From Salinivibrio kushneri (GTDB taxonomy: Bacteria; Pseudomonadota; Gammaproteobacteria; Enterobacterales; Vibrionaceae): DNA of 64,000 bases. The notes beneath the pieces were generated by a model, which saw only the letters and a program-made list of their open reading frames with translations, made no database searches and was not told the origin of the DNA. The position numbers and the translations under genes are program-made. The stretch covers positions 1-64,000 of the forward strand of contig NZ_CP114589.1 of the NCBI RefSeq assembly GCF_027286325.1, given 5' to 3'. Below, in pieces: positions 1 to 7,738 of this stretch (its first letter is position 1; each line of letters opens with the position of its first letter).

Positions 1-57
1 GCAGTTTGGCAACGCGATCGCTCGGGTCAGTGGTATCACCTGAACGTAGCAACATAA
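1..57 (+). CDS. C-terminal end of an upstream gene (partial)
   Basis: Frame 1 is open from the window edge to a TAA at 55-57. It reads as 18 residues ending RSGQWYHLNVAT, a plausible protein C-terminus. It stops 8 bases before the ATG of the next gene, so the two may be co-transcribed. The product cannot be identified from so few residues. Confidence 0.35.
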   Translation, partial: AVWQRDRSGQWYHLNVAT

Positions 58-65
58 AACGGAGC

Positions 66-1037
66 ATGTCGTTGAAAACGCAACTTCTCTCAGCGCAGTG
101 TTCAACGGACCTAACACAAGCCGCCGAGCTGCTGAAAGCCGGCGAACAAGTCGCGGTGCCCACAGAAACCGTGTACGGTTTGGCAGCGGATGCCAGCAAT
201 CCAGACGCCGTCGCGGGCATTTTTACCGCCAAAGGGCGACCCGCCAATCATCCTTTGATTGTTCATCTCGGTGACGTCGCATCGATCACCGAGTGGGCAA
301 CGTCGATCCCGGATGAAGCATATAAGCTGGCGAATGCCTTTTGGCCAGGGCCGATGACGCTGCTGCTGCCACGTGCCGAACATATCTCACCGGTGGTCAC
401 AGGTGGATTAGATACCATTGGGCTTCGCGTGCCCGCGCAACCTGTGTTGTTAGACTTGCTCGCCACCCATCAGCTTGCCGTTGCCGCCCCGTCAGCGAAC
501 CCGTATAAAAAGCTCAGCCCCACCACGGCAGAGCAAGTGATGCATGGTTTAGGCGGAAAAATAGCCGCAGTGATTGATGGCGGCCCTTGCCAACATGGGC
601 TGGAGTCGACCATTGTCGATCTTACTAAGCGTCCTTTCCGTGTACTTCGCGCCGGTCCAATCACCGCCAGCGAGTTGAGCGCCGTGCTGGGTGAAACAGT
701 CGACGCCCCCGAGCAGCACGACACCGTGGTGCCCGGCAATGTGGGAAGCCATTACCAACCCAACACCCGGTTGCAGATGGTGGCTGCGGACTTGTCTGAT
801 CTCCCTGCGCCCCATCCGGAAAAACGCGCGGCCTTGCTTCACTTTGGCGAAGCACCGACACGGGATGATCTGGTCTGCATTGCCATGCCAGATGACGCCG
901 CACGCTATGGGCAAGCGTTATATCACCAACTCGCCCAAGCCGACCAACTGGACGTCGATGAAATCTGGCTCGCCCAGCCCCCTCATGGCGAAGCATGGCT
1001 AGCCGTGCATGATCGCCTGCGCCGCGCCGTCAGCTAG
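66..1037 (+). CDS. sua5: Threonylcarbamoyl-AMP synthase, Sua5 type
   Basis: This enzyme makes L-threonylcarbamoyl-AMP from threonine, bicarbonate and ATP, the first step of the t6A modification of ANN-decoding tRNAs. The N-terminal YrdC/SUA5 domain shows VAVPTETVYGLAADA near residue 30, then KGRPANHPLIVHL and APSANPYKKLSPTTAEQV. At about 323 residues it is longer than the 180-190-residue TsaC form. The last 120 residues after GSHYQPN match the position of the extra Sua5 domain. The ATG at 66 is preferred over an in-frame TTG at 6 because the conserved domain starts soon after it. A GGAG lies very close upstream, so the start is not certain. The 3' end overlaps the convergent thioesterase gene by 8 bases. 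Confidence 0.88.
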   Translation: MSLKTQLLSAQCSTDLTQAAELLKAGEQVAVPTETVYGLAADASNPDAVAGIFTAKGRPANHPLIVHLGDVASITEWATSIPDEAYKLANAFWPGPMTLLLPRAEHISPVVTGGLDTIGLRVPAQPVLLDLLATHQLAVAAPSANPYKKLSPTTAEQVMHGLGGKIAAVIDGGPCQHGLESTIVDLTKRPFRVLRAGPITASELSAVLGETVDAPEQHDTVVPGNVGSHYQPNTRLQMVAADLSDLPAPHPEKRAALLHFGEAPTRDDLVCIAMPDDAARYGQALYHQLAQADQLDVDEIWLAQPPHGEAWLAVHDRLRRAVS

Positions 1038-1449
1038 TTTTTGACGCACGCATTCGCATAAAGCTTGCCGTTGCGCTGGCACACACAGTGTCTGCAACGG
1101 TAAGCGTTGCCTCCAACTGACTCATTCCGTGTTTCGCTTTCACACACCAAGCATGTATCTCTGCCTCAACCGCAATAGGCACTGGATGGTGATAGCGAAT
1201 ATTAAGTGACGCTGTCACACTTTGCGGAGCAAACAAGAAGGTACAATGGGTGAATGCTGCATCAATAAGCGTAGCGATTACCCCACCGTGCAGCTGATCT
1301 TGATACCCTTGCCAAGCGCTTTCTAACCATACGCTTGCGGTCACGGCGTTATTATCGTCTTGATAAAATTTAAGGTTGAATAGCCCGTTGTCACTGCAAG
1401 CCACACACTGATGATGCGACCGTGGCGGCATCACACGTAATTCAGTCAT
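1030..1449 (-). CDS. PaaI-family hotdog thioesterase
   Basis: This 139-residue hotdog-fold protein resembles PaaI/YbgC-type acyl-CoA thioesterases, which hydrolyse acyl-CoA thioesters in the cytoplasm. The typical segment is QDQLHGGVIATLIDAAFTHC, where the HGG turn precedes the central helix that carries the catalytic acid. It is followed by SVTASLNIRYHHPVP. The N-terminus carries HHQCVACSDNG, seen in many stand-alone thioesterases of unknown substrate. The ATG at 1449 lies inside the end of the NifX-like gene (8-base overlap), so translation is probably coupled. A longer reading from 1503 would run through the NifX-like gene and is less likely. The substrate cannot be inferred. Confidence 0.75.
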   Translation of the reverse strand: MTELRVMPPRSHHQCVACSDNGLFNLKFYQDDNNAVTASVWLESAWQGYQDQLHGGVIATLIDAAFTHCTFLFAPQSVTASLNIRYHHPVPIAVEAEIHAWCVKAKHGMSQLEATLTVADTVCASATASFMRMRASKTS

Positions 1450-1951
1450 GGCAACCGCAACCCTGTCCACTAGCGCGACCGCATTTACCTTGACTCCTGC
1501 CACACCCGCGATGCGCAGAACCTAACCCACTGCGTTTAGAACCACACCCGCGCATTTGATCAGCACGACACGCTCCTTTCCGTGGCTGGGATTGCTGCTT
1601 CATTCGCTGCAACGCAGGTCGTCCTTGACTGGCATCCGTAAGCGGTTGCCAGTACGCAGGCGACAACCACTGAGTGGGATTTAGACGACCATTGGTTAAC
1701 TGATACACGTGTAAGCCAGCATCAAGTAATCCCGCTAACGCATGCTCACCAATATGACGAGTCACCACACGTGTTACTTGATTGGCTTTCAGCATCGCTA
1801 TCAAGGCGTTTTTGGCACCACAACCCTCCGTTACACGTGGGTTGACGAATTGAACGAGTGCTTGGCCATCGTCGTCAAACAGCGCAAAGTGCTCGGCCTT
1901 CATAAAATGTCCCGCAGGGCGGTCTTGGGTCATCGCAATAGCAATTGTCAT
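1442..1951 (-). CDS. NifX/NifB-like cluster-binding domain protein with Cys/Gly-rich tail
   Basis: The first 120 residues match the dinitrogenase Fe-Mo cofactor domain family (NifX/NafY/YjeB type): MTIAIAMTQDR, then a conserved VTEGCGAKNALIAMLKANQV and VVTRHIGEHALAGLLDAGLHVYQL. In nitrogen fixers these bind Fe-Mo precursors. In non-fixers such as this the function is unknown, often linked to molybdenum or Fe-S handling. The last 40 residues are unusual, rich in Cys, Gly, Arg and Ser with repeated GCG motifs, and may bind metal. The ATG at 1951 follows a purine-rich stretch. The gene is coupled to the thioesterase and is preceded by a strong inverted repeat. A DUF134 regulator, a frequent neighbour of this family, lies upstream. 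Confidence 0.75.
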   Translation of the reverse strand: MTIAIAMTQDRPAGHFMKAEHFALFDDDGQALVQFVNPRVTEGCGAKNALIAMLKANQVTRVVTRHIGEHALAGLLDAGLHVYQLTNGRLNPTQWLSPAYWQPLTDASQGRPALQRMKQQSQPRKGACRADQMRGCGSKRSGLGSAHRGCGRSQGKCGRASGQGCGCHD

Positions 1952-2290
1952 CTTCCGTTCTCTCTTTATTAAAGTAGCATATGCCAAAAATACGCTTCAT
2001 TTATGGCATATGCAATATATTCAGTGAGAGAAAAATGGGGAAAGTTGCGTCAAGGCATGAAGAGTGTTCGCGTCAAGCTGCAACGTCACGCGACAAAATG
2101 CTTTTTCGAACACGCGCGCATCCTTGCTAAGCCGCATGATGAATGACAATAACTAAATGGAAGTTCTGGTTTAAAAATACCTATTTTCACGGCAATCATT
2201 GACGTGAAATTACAGTTTAGTAAACCATAAAAGCACCTTGGTGAGTCACACGCAGCACAGATCTTGTTTTTGTAGATGGCTAACCTAACA
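1952..2290. other. Intergenic region upstream of the NifX-like gene
   Basis: This 339-bp stretch holds the paired GCATATGC palindromes described at 1977-2013, next to the NifX-like start. Apart from those I see no gene, no clear terminator for the DUF134 gene and no known RNA. The one open frame here (2086-2307, minus) has no family resemblance and overlaps the DUF134 gene end, so I treat it as chance. Confidence 0.6.
1977..2013. promoter_or_regulatory. Paired GCATATGC palindromes, candidate operator
   Basis: GCATATGC occurs at 1977-1984 and again at 2006-2013, 29 bp apart and 26 bp upstream of the NifX-like ATG. Together they form the inverted repeat GCATATGCC-N19-GGCATATGC. Similar octamers (GCCTATGC, GCTTATGC) occur in the promoter of the DUF134 regulator gene. 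I infer that they are binding sites for that regulator. The repetition is seen directly; the binding is not. Confidence 0.55.
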
Positions 2291-2572
2291 CTACTCTTCT
2301 GACTCAAACACCAGTGCTTTGCCTTCTACGAGGCAGGCGGTGGTTTTGGCGCGGGCGCGTTTAACCAGGTTGGCTAACGTTTGACGAGATACGCCCATGA
2401 CTTCCGCCGCTTGCAGTTGCTGCATCCCTTGATGATCAACAAGGCGCATGGCTTCGAACTCATCCAAACCTATGGTTACCGTCTCTAGCTCACTGAGTGG
2501 AATGGCATTGGGTTTAAAACAGTTGGTATGCGGTTTCCCGCAAATACGACGGGGCATTTTAGGACGCGGCAT
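2291..2572 (-). CDS. DUF134 (UPF0251) helix-turn-helix regulator
   Basis: A 93-residue protein of the DUF134/UPF0251 family. It starts MPRPKMPRRICGKP, with conserved Cys in RRICG and TNCFKP. The core ELETVTIGLDEFEAMRLVD is followed by a sigma-70 region 4-like helix-turn-helix, LQAAEVMGVSRQTLANLVKRAR. Family members often sit beside NifX-like genes, as here, and are thought to regulate them. The ATG at 2572 has a GGAG 5 bases upstream. Two GCNTATGC sites lie just upstream of that ribosome-binding site, which suggests autoregulation. The conserved cysteines could hold a metal or Fe-S cofactor. Confidence 0.8.
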   Translation of the reverse strand: MPRPKMPRRICGKPHTNCFKPNAIPLSELETVTIGLDEFEAMRLVDHQGMQQLQAAEVMGVSRQTLANLVKRARAKTTACLVEGKALVFESEE

Positions 2573-2587
2573 AGGGTCTCCTTTTTT

Positions 2588-2617
2588 GCCTATGCTAAGT
2601 GAGTTTTTTGCTTATGC
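2588..2617. promoter_or_regulatory. GCNTATGC sites upstream of the DUF134 gene
   Basis: GCCTATGC at 2588-2595 and GCTTATGC at 2610-2617 are direct repeats 22 bp apart. They begin 16 bases before the DUF134 start codon. Each differs by one base from the GCATATGC palindromes in front of the NifX-like gene. This is consistent with one regulator acting on both promoters. Confidence 0.45.
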
Positions 2618-2622
2618 CAACA

Positions 2623-2648
2623 AAAAGGGATGCCAGCGCATCCCTTTT
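2623..2648 (-). terminator. Rho-independent terminator after gnd
   Basis: An 11-bp stem, AAAAGGGATGC / GCATCCCTTTT, with a CAGC loop, lies 38 bases beyond the gnd stop. It has A/T runs on both sides, so it could work in either direction. Confidence 0.75.
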
Positions 2649-2685
2649 CTATTTATTGCTATGGACAGTGACTTAGACTGCCACG

Positions 2686-4134
2686 TTACACGTCGTACGT
2701 GGTCGAGGCGGTGTTACCGCCGGTGCCTGTCCAGTTGGTGTGGAAGAACTCACCACGAGGCTGGTCAAGGCGCTCATAGGTGTGCGCACCAAAGTAGTCA
2801 CGCTGGGCTTGCAGCAGGTTCGCAGGTAGACGTGCCGTGGTGTAGCCATCCAAGAAGGTCAGCGCCGATGTAGTACATGGCATTGGGATGCCGGTTTCCA
2901 TCGATTTCGCCGCCACTTTACGCCATGCCGCCAAGCAGTTATCCAAGATCCCTTTAAAGTACGCATCTGAGCCCAAGAAGGCCAAGTTAGGATCTTTATC
3001 ATACGCATCGCGGATATTACCCAAGAAGGCCGAGCGGATAATACAGCCACCGCGCCACATCAGCGCGACGTTACCGTAGTTGAGATCCCAGCCGTTCTCA
3101 TCAGACGCTTCACGCATCAGCATAAAGCCTTGCGCGTAAGAGATAATTTTTGACGCCAGCAGTGCTTGACGCAGCGCATCAACCCACTCAGCTTTATCGC
3201 CATCAACCGGTTGAATGTGTTTTTCAAACAGCTTCTCTGCCGCGACACGCTGATCTTTAAGTGCCGACAGGCAACGTGAGAAGACCGACTCAGAAATCAG
3301 AGTGAGCGGAATGCCAAGATCCAGCGCGTTGATGCCAGTCCATTTACCAGTGCCTTTTTGGCCCGCGGTGTCGAGAATTTTCTCAACCAATGGCTCACCG
3401 TCTTGGTCTTTATAACCCAAGATGTCCGAGGTGATCTCTACTAAGTAGCTATCCAACTCGGTTTTGTTCCAGTCGGTAAACACCTGCTGCATCTCGTCAT
3501 GGCTCATGCCAAGGCCGTCTTTCATGAACTGGTACGCTTCGGTGATCAGCTGCATGTCGCCATACTCGATACCGTTATGCACCATTTTCACAAAGTGACC
3601 GGCACCATCACGTCCAACCCAATCACAGCATGGCTCACCGGCGTCGGTTTTCGCCGCAATACCTTGGAAGATAGGTTTAACGGCTGGCCACGCTTCTTCA
3701 GAGCCACCCGGCATGATAGACGGTCCAAAACGGGCACCTTCTTCACCGCCAGACACACCGGCACCGATAAAGTGAATGCCTTTTTCACGCAGTGCTGCCA
3801 CGCGACGGTTGGTATCTGGGTAGTTGGTGTTACCGCCATCGATAATAATGTCGCCTTCGTCAAGCAGAGGCGTCAGTTTGTCGATAAAGGTATCCACGAC
3901 GGCACCTGCGCGAACCATCAGCATCACTTTGCGCGGCTTTTCGAGTTTCTCAACCAGCTCTTCTAACGAGTAAGCGCCAACAATGTTGGTGCCCTTCGCT
4001 GGGCCTTCCAGAAACTCATCCACTTTGGCCGCGGTACGGTTATGCGCCACCACCTTAAAGCCGTTGTCGTTCATGTTAAGGATCAGGTTTTGGCCCATGA
4101 CCGCCAAACCAATTACGCCGATATCACCTTTCAT
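2686..4134 (-). CDS. gnd: 6-phosphogluconate dehydrogenase, decarboxylating
   Basis: This enzyme converts 6-phosphogluconate and NADP+ to ribulose 5-phosphate, CO2 and NADPH. The Rossmann motif GVIGLAVMGQNLILNM is at the N-terminus, followed by the substrate-binding signature GAGVSGGEEGARFGPSIMPGG and the catalytic segment GHFVKMVHNGIEYGDMQLI. The C-terminal helical domain ends with the family tail HTNWTGTGGNTAS. The ATG at 4134 gives 482 residues, close to the usual 468-485. It has a good GGAGAG just upstream, overlapping the pgl stop region. A longer in-frame start at 4194 would lie inside pgl. It is the last gene of a zwf-pgl-gnd operon ending at the hairpin at 2623-2648. Confidence 0.97.
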   Translation of the reverse strand: MKGDIGVIGLAVMGQNLILNMNDNGFKVVAHNRTAAKVDEFLEGPAKGTNIVGAYSLEELVEKLEKPRKVMLMVRAGAVVDTFIDKLTPLLDEGDIIIDGGNTNYPDTNRRVAALREKGIHFIGAGVSGGEEGARFGPSIMPGGSEEAWPAVKPIFQGIAAKTDAGEPCCDWVGRDGAGHFVKMVHNGIEYGDMQLITEAYQFMKDGLGMSHDEMQQVFTDWNKTELDSYLVEITSDILGYKDQDGEPLVEKILDTAGQKGTGKWTGINALDLGIPLTLISESVFSRCLSALKDQRVAAEKLFEKHIQPVDGDKAEWVDALRQALLASKIISYAQGFMLMREASDENGWDLNYGNVALMWRGGCIIRSAFLGNIRDAYDKDPNLAFLGSDAYFKGILDNCLAAWRKVAAKSMETGIPMPCTTSALTFLDGYTTARLPANLLQAQRDYFGAHTYERLDQPRGEFFHTNWTGTGGNTASTTYDV

Positions 4135-4145
4135 CGTGCTCTCCA

Positions 4146-4871
4146 TTAATTCTGTTCTGGTAATTTTTTTGCTGCCGCGGCATCGAGTACCCATTCCGTG
4201 GTGCCTTTGGCACTACGGACATTAGCGGCAGGATATGGCAGTTGGGTAGGCTCGTGTGTGGCGATCTCATGCACGATCGCTTGTTTGCCTTCACCCAACA
4301 CCAGATAACTGATTTTCTTCGCCGCGCGCAGCACACGGGCGGTTTTTGATACACGCTTTTGACCCGTTTCAGGATGCGAGGCCACCAGCGCGAGCGCGGT
4401 ATTGTCATACTGAGGATCGTGCGGGAACAGCGAGGCCGTATGCCCATCGCCACCGACACCCAGCAAGATCCAATCAAACACAGGTGTGCCGTTTTCGCTT
4501 GGGATCAAGGCTTGCATTTCCGCACTAAAGCGCGCCGCTTCCACGTCCGGGTCGTCTTCACCACGAATACGGTGAATGTTCTCTTCTGGAATGCGAATGT
4601 GGCTAAACAGCAGCTTATTGGCTTCACCAAAGTTACTCTCAGCGTCATCCGGTGCTACACAGCGCTCATCGCCCCACCAAAAATGCAGGTTTTGCCACTG
4701 AATCGCATTGGCATAGTCGTCACTGGCTAAACGCTTAAACAGCATTTTGGGCGTGCTGCCGCCAGAAAGCGAAATGTGTACGGCACGATCTTGCTCACTG
4801 AGTGCTTGCATCGTGTCCGCTAAATGATTGACTACCGCGTCGGCATCATCAAAAATTCGAGCATTTATCAT
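4146..4871 (-). CDS. pgl: 6-phosphogluconolactonase
   Basis: This 241-residue DevB-type lactonase hydrolyses 6-phosphogluconolactone to 6-phosphogluconate. The family signature [12 protein letters not shown] occurs near residue 35, and [20 protein letters not shown] matches the phosphate-binding and active-site region. [16 protein letters not shown] is the conserved catalytic His segment. The ATG overlaps the zwf stop by four bases (ATGA), so the two are translationally coupled. gnd starts 11 bases after the pgl stop, so all three oxidative pentose phosphate enzymes form one operon. Confidence 0.95.
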   Translation of the reverse strand: MINARIFDDADAVVNHLADTMQALSEQDRAVHISLSGGSTPKMLFKRLASDDYANAIQWQNLHFWWGDERCVAPDDAESNFGEANKLLFSHIRIPEENIHRIRGEDDPDVEAARFSAEMQALIPSENGTPVFDWILLGVGGDGHTASLFPHDPQYDNTALALVASHPETGQKRVSKTARVLRAAKKISYLVLGEGKQAIVHEIATHEPTQLPYPAANVRSAKGTTEWVLDAAAAKKLPEQN

Positions 4872-6373
4872 AATTCGCAGTATTCCGTGTCAGTCAGGTT
4901 TTTGCAGGGAAAGCGCCAAGCATGACCATCACGCTCAAGCAACTGATCCGCTTCTTTCGGTCCCCATGTTCCGCAGGCATAGCCAAACAAGGCTTTGTCA
5001 TTTTCTTTGTACTGCAGAATAGGCTCAACAAACTGCCAACAAGCTTCGACCGCATCACTGCGCGCAAACAAGGTGGCATCGCCTTTAAGGGCATCCAGTA
5101 ACAAGCGCTCGTACGCGGTCAGCATCTGGGTTTCTTCCAGTGAGGTATAATGGAAGTCCATATTGACTGCTTTAGCGTTAAAGCCCGCGCCCGGCTCTTT
5201 AAGGCCAAAGCTCATTTGAATGCCTTCGTCGGGCTGAATGCGGATCACCAAACGGTTTTCAGGCGCATTTTTACCAAATACAGGATGCGGGGTTTGTTTA
5301 AAGTGGATCACCACTTCAGTCACGCGAGTTGGCAAGCGCTTACCGGTGCGCACGTAAAAAGGCACCCCGTTCCAACGCCAGTTGTTGATAAACATCTTCA
5401 GGCCAACATAGGTCTCAGTGCGCGATTCTTCCGCCACACCTGGCTCATCACGGTAACTAGGAAGCGGCTTACCGCCCACGTGAGACTCGGTGTACTGACC
5501 CAGTACCAAATTATTGTGCAAGTCGTCTTCAGAGAGCGGTTCGAGTGATTGCAGTGCTTTAAACACCTCATCACGCATCGCGTCAGCATTGATTTGAGCG
5601 GGCGGCTCCATCGCCACCAGCGACAGCACTTGCAGCAAGTGGTTTTGGAACATATCGCGTACTGCGCCCGATTGGTCGTAGTAACCACCGCGACCTTCCA
5701 CACCAAGGTTTTCAGCCCCCGTAATTTCTACATAGTCAATGAAGTTACGGTTCCAAAGCGGTTCAAACATCGCATTAGAAAAACGGAAAACCAGCAGGTT
5801 TTGTACCGTTTCTTTACCTAGGTAATGGTCAATGCGATAGATCTGGTGCTCGGCAAAGTAAGCATGAATGTCTTTGTCGAGTTGGCGTGCGGAGGCAAGA
5901 TCGTAACCAAAAGGTTTTTCGACCACCAAGCGCTTCCAACCGTTACTCTCATCATTAAGGCCATGCGCTGCTAAGCAGGCAGGAATAAAGTTATACAACT
6001 TTGGCGGTGTCGCGAGGTAGAAAAGCGTGTTGCGCTGTGCAAAGCCGTATTGGTCAGAGAGCTCATCCAAGCGGCTTGTCAACGCACCATATTCGTTAGT
6101 GTCAGAAATATTGAATGATTGATAATGCACGTGCGCCATAAAGGCGTCGAGCGTGGCAGGATCGGTTTCTTCAAGCTCTTGCATGGAGTGACGTAATTTA
6201 TCGCGAAATGACTCGTCACTGTAAAAGGTGCGGCTTGCGCCAAGAATCGCGAAAGACGCAGGCAGTTGTTTGTTCGCATACAAGTGGTACAGGGCTGGGA
6301 TCAGCTTACGGAAGGTCAGATCGCCAGATGCACCAAAAATAACAATACTGCTGTTTTCTGGAATTACCATCAT
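4868..6373 (-). CDS. zwf: Glucose-6-phosphate 1-dehydrogenase
   Basis: This enzyme oxidises glucose 6-phosphate to the lactone with NADP+, the committed step of the oxidative pentose phosphate pathway. The coenzyme motif [17 protein letters not shown] is at residues 9-25, and the substrate signature RIDHYLGKE contains the catalytic His. VVEKPFG and RTGKRLP are also family hallmarks. The first of two tandem ATGs (6373) is chosen because AAAGGAAAG stands just upstream, giving 501 residues. The longer frame to 6415 lacks a ribosome-binding site. It is the first gene of zwf-pgl-gnd. The 218 bp upstream of it show no promoter that I can name with confidence. Confidence 0.97.
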   Translation of the reverse strand: MMVIPENSSIVIFGASGDLTFRKLIPALYHLYANKQLPASFAILGASRTFYSDESFRDKLRHSMQELEETDPATLDAFMAHVHYQSFNISDTNEYGALTSRLDELSDQYGFAQRNTLFYLATPPKLYNFIPACLAAHGLNDESNGWKRLVVEKPFGYDLASARQLDKDIHAYFAEHQIYRIDHYLGKETVQNLLVFRFSNAMFEPLWNRNFIDYVEITGAENLGVEGRGGYYDQSGAVRDMFQNHLLQVLSLVAMEPPAQINADAMRDEVFKALQSLEPLSEDDLHNNLVLGQYTESHVGGKPLPSYRDEPGVAEESRTETYVGLKMFINNWRWNGVPFYVRTGKRLPTRVTEVVIHFKQTPHPVFGKNAPENRLVIRIQPDEGIQMSFGLKEPGAGFNAKAVNMDFHYTSLEETQMLTAYERLLLDALKGDATLFARSDAVEACWQFVEPILQYKENDKALFGYACGTWGPKEADQLLERDGHAWRFPCKNLTDTEYCEL

Positions 6374-6591
6374 CTTTCCTTTGATAATAAAGGTACTGCA
6401 TGTGATTTGCGCCACAAATTAGCAGCGCTAAGGCCAAATTGGTAATTGGCGCTACCTATTGATTTCATCGATGTCACCACTGGAACACGCTGAATCGGCT
6501 AGCTAATCCCTACATTCGCAGCCAGCACGACACAGACAGTGTGCGACAAAGGCGGCCTAGTCTAGCACTTTCTTACTCAATAAGCTTCACC

Positions 6592-7515
6592 CTAACTGGT
6601 ATGACATGGCGGAGTGCCCATCTGCTGAGCAGCGTCACACAGCTGCTGGATCAGCGCGTCGACTTTTTCATTCCGCTCATTGCGCAAGGTATATAAACCG
6701 ACGTTACCTCTCTTACTCGGGTGAGCACCCAACACTTTTATCCCCTGGCTCGCCAGATACATCTGGGCTCGACTGGTATAGGGCATCACCGCCTGAGTGT
6801 CGTGTAATAAGTCGATACCGGGACTGAGGGCATCAACATCAAACACCACTTGGTTGACGTGCGTCGTTGGGCTGATGGGGTTCGCCAGCAAATGCGCATG
6901 CCGGGCATGATCAGGCGTGACACGCATCAGAGGCCAATCATTTAAACGCTGAGGATCGATGCAGGTCGATGTGTCTGCGAGTAGCGGATGGTTATCAGCC
7001 ACATAGTAGCTTTCCGCGTCCTGAAACAAGGGCATAAAGCGCACTTGCTGGCTGGCGACCAGATCGTCAATTTCATGACCGATAAATACATCCACATCGC
7101 CACTGAGTAGCGACGCCATTAATGCCAAACGGTTACCGAATTCGATGTGGACCGCACACTGGCGATCCGCTTGATACTCAAGCACTGCCGGTTTGACAAA
7201 TAAGGGCCACCACGCCTCCCCAGTGCCAAGCTTTATTTGTCCCGCTTCACGCGCTTGCAAAGCATGAATCTGGGCATGAAGCCGTTGCCGCTCGGCGTGC
7301 AGTGCCGTGGCATGCTGATAATAAAGCTCTCCCGCGGCTGTCATACTGACGCCACGAGGATGGCGGACCAATAGCTGACACGCGAGACGTTGCTCCAGCT
7401 TTTGGATCTGTGCCGTCAATGAAGGTTGGCTGATCCCTAACTGCAACGCGGCCGCTTTAATACCGCCTGCCTCAACCACCGCAATAAAGTAGCCGGCAAC
7501 TTTTTCGACATCCAT
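6592..7515 (-). CDS. LysR-family transcriptional regulator
   Basis: A 307-residue LysR regulator. The winged-helix N-terminus reads AALQLGISQPSLTAQIQKLEQRLACQLLVR, followed by a linker helix and a substrate-binding domain of usual length. The substrate-binding part (for example GDVDVFIGHEIDDL) does not identify a ligand. It is divergent from an alpha-glucosidase gene across a 220-bp region with repeated GCCAATAG-like elements. By the usual LysR rule it probably controls that gene and itself. The ATG at 7515 puts the helix-turn-helix at the normal distance; a GTG at 7530 is the alternative. The first residues (MDVEKVAGYFIAVVE) are typical of the family. Confidence 0.85.
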   Translation of the reverse strand: MDVEKVAGYFIAVVEAGGIKAAALQLGISQPSLTAQIQKLEQRLACQLLVRHPRGVSMTAAGELYYQHATALHAERQRLHAQIHALQAREAGQIKLGTGEAWWPLFVKPAVLEYQADRQCAVHIEFGNRLALMASLLSGDVDVFIGHEIDDLVASQQVRFMPLFQDAESYYVADNHPLLADTSTCIDPQRLNDWPLMRVTPDHARHAHLLANPISPTTHVNQVVFDVDALSPGIDLLHDTQAVMPYTSRAQMYLASQGIKVLGAHPSKRGNVGLYTLRNERNEKVDALIQQLCDAAQQMGTPPCHTS

Positions 7516-7547
7516 ACCGCACTCACTCACAATTTAGCAGCTTACTT

Positions 7548-7624
7548 TATAGCCTAATAGGGATACACGATTCAATGATACCGCCGATTTTTAATCTATT
7601 GGCACCTTACCTATAGCCAATAGG
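7548..7624. promoter_or_regulatory. Repeated GCC(T)AATAG elements in the LysR/glucosidase promoter
   Basis: TATAGCCTAATAGG at 7548-7561 recurs as TATAGCCAATAGG at 7612-7624. An inverted copy, CTATTGGC, at 7596-7603 forms an inverted repeat with GCCAATAG (7616-7623). ACCTAT/ATAGGT (7609-7614/7620-7625) overlaps it. The arrangement lies in the divergent intergenic region and fits recognition and activation sites for a LysR regulator. The repeats are seen; the binding is inferred. Confidence 0.5.
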
Positions 7625-7738
7625 TTATATTAATAAGCGTCACGCCTATTTTTCTTGGCATCGAGCGAGCGCTAGGCTGTTTGCCACATCTCAAGCTGAA
7701 GCTTTGAGGATTTTTATTGTCGATAAGAGGTAATCGGT

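Noticed and set aside
2086..2307. 73-codon open frame on the minus strand upstream of the NifX-like gene
   Set aside because: It overlaps the end of the DUF134 gene and shows no recognisable domain or conserved composition.
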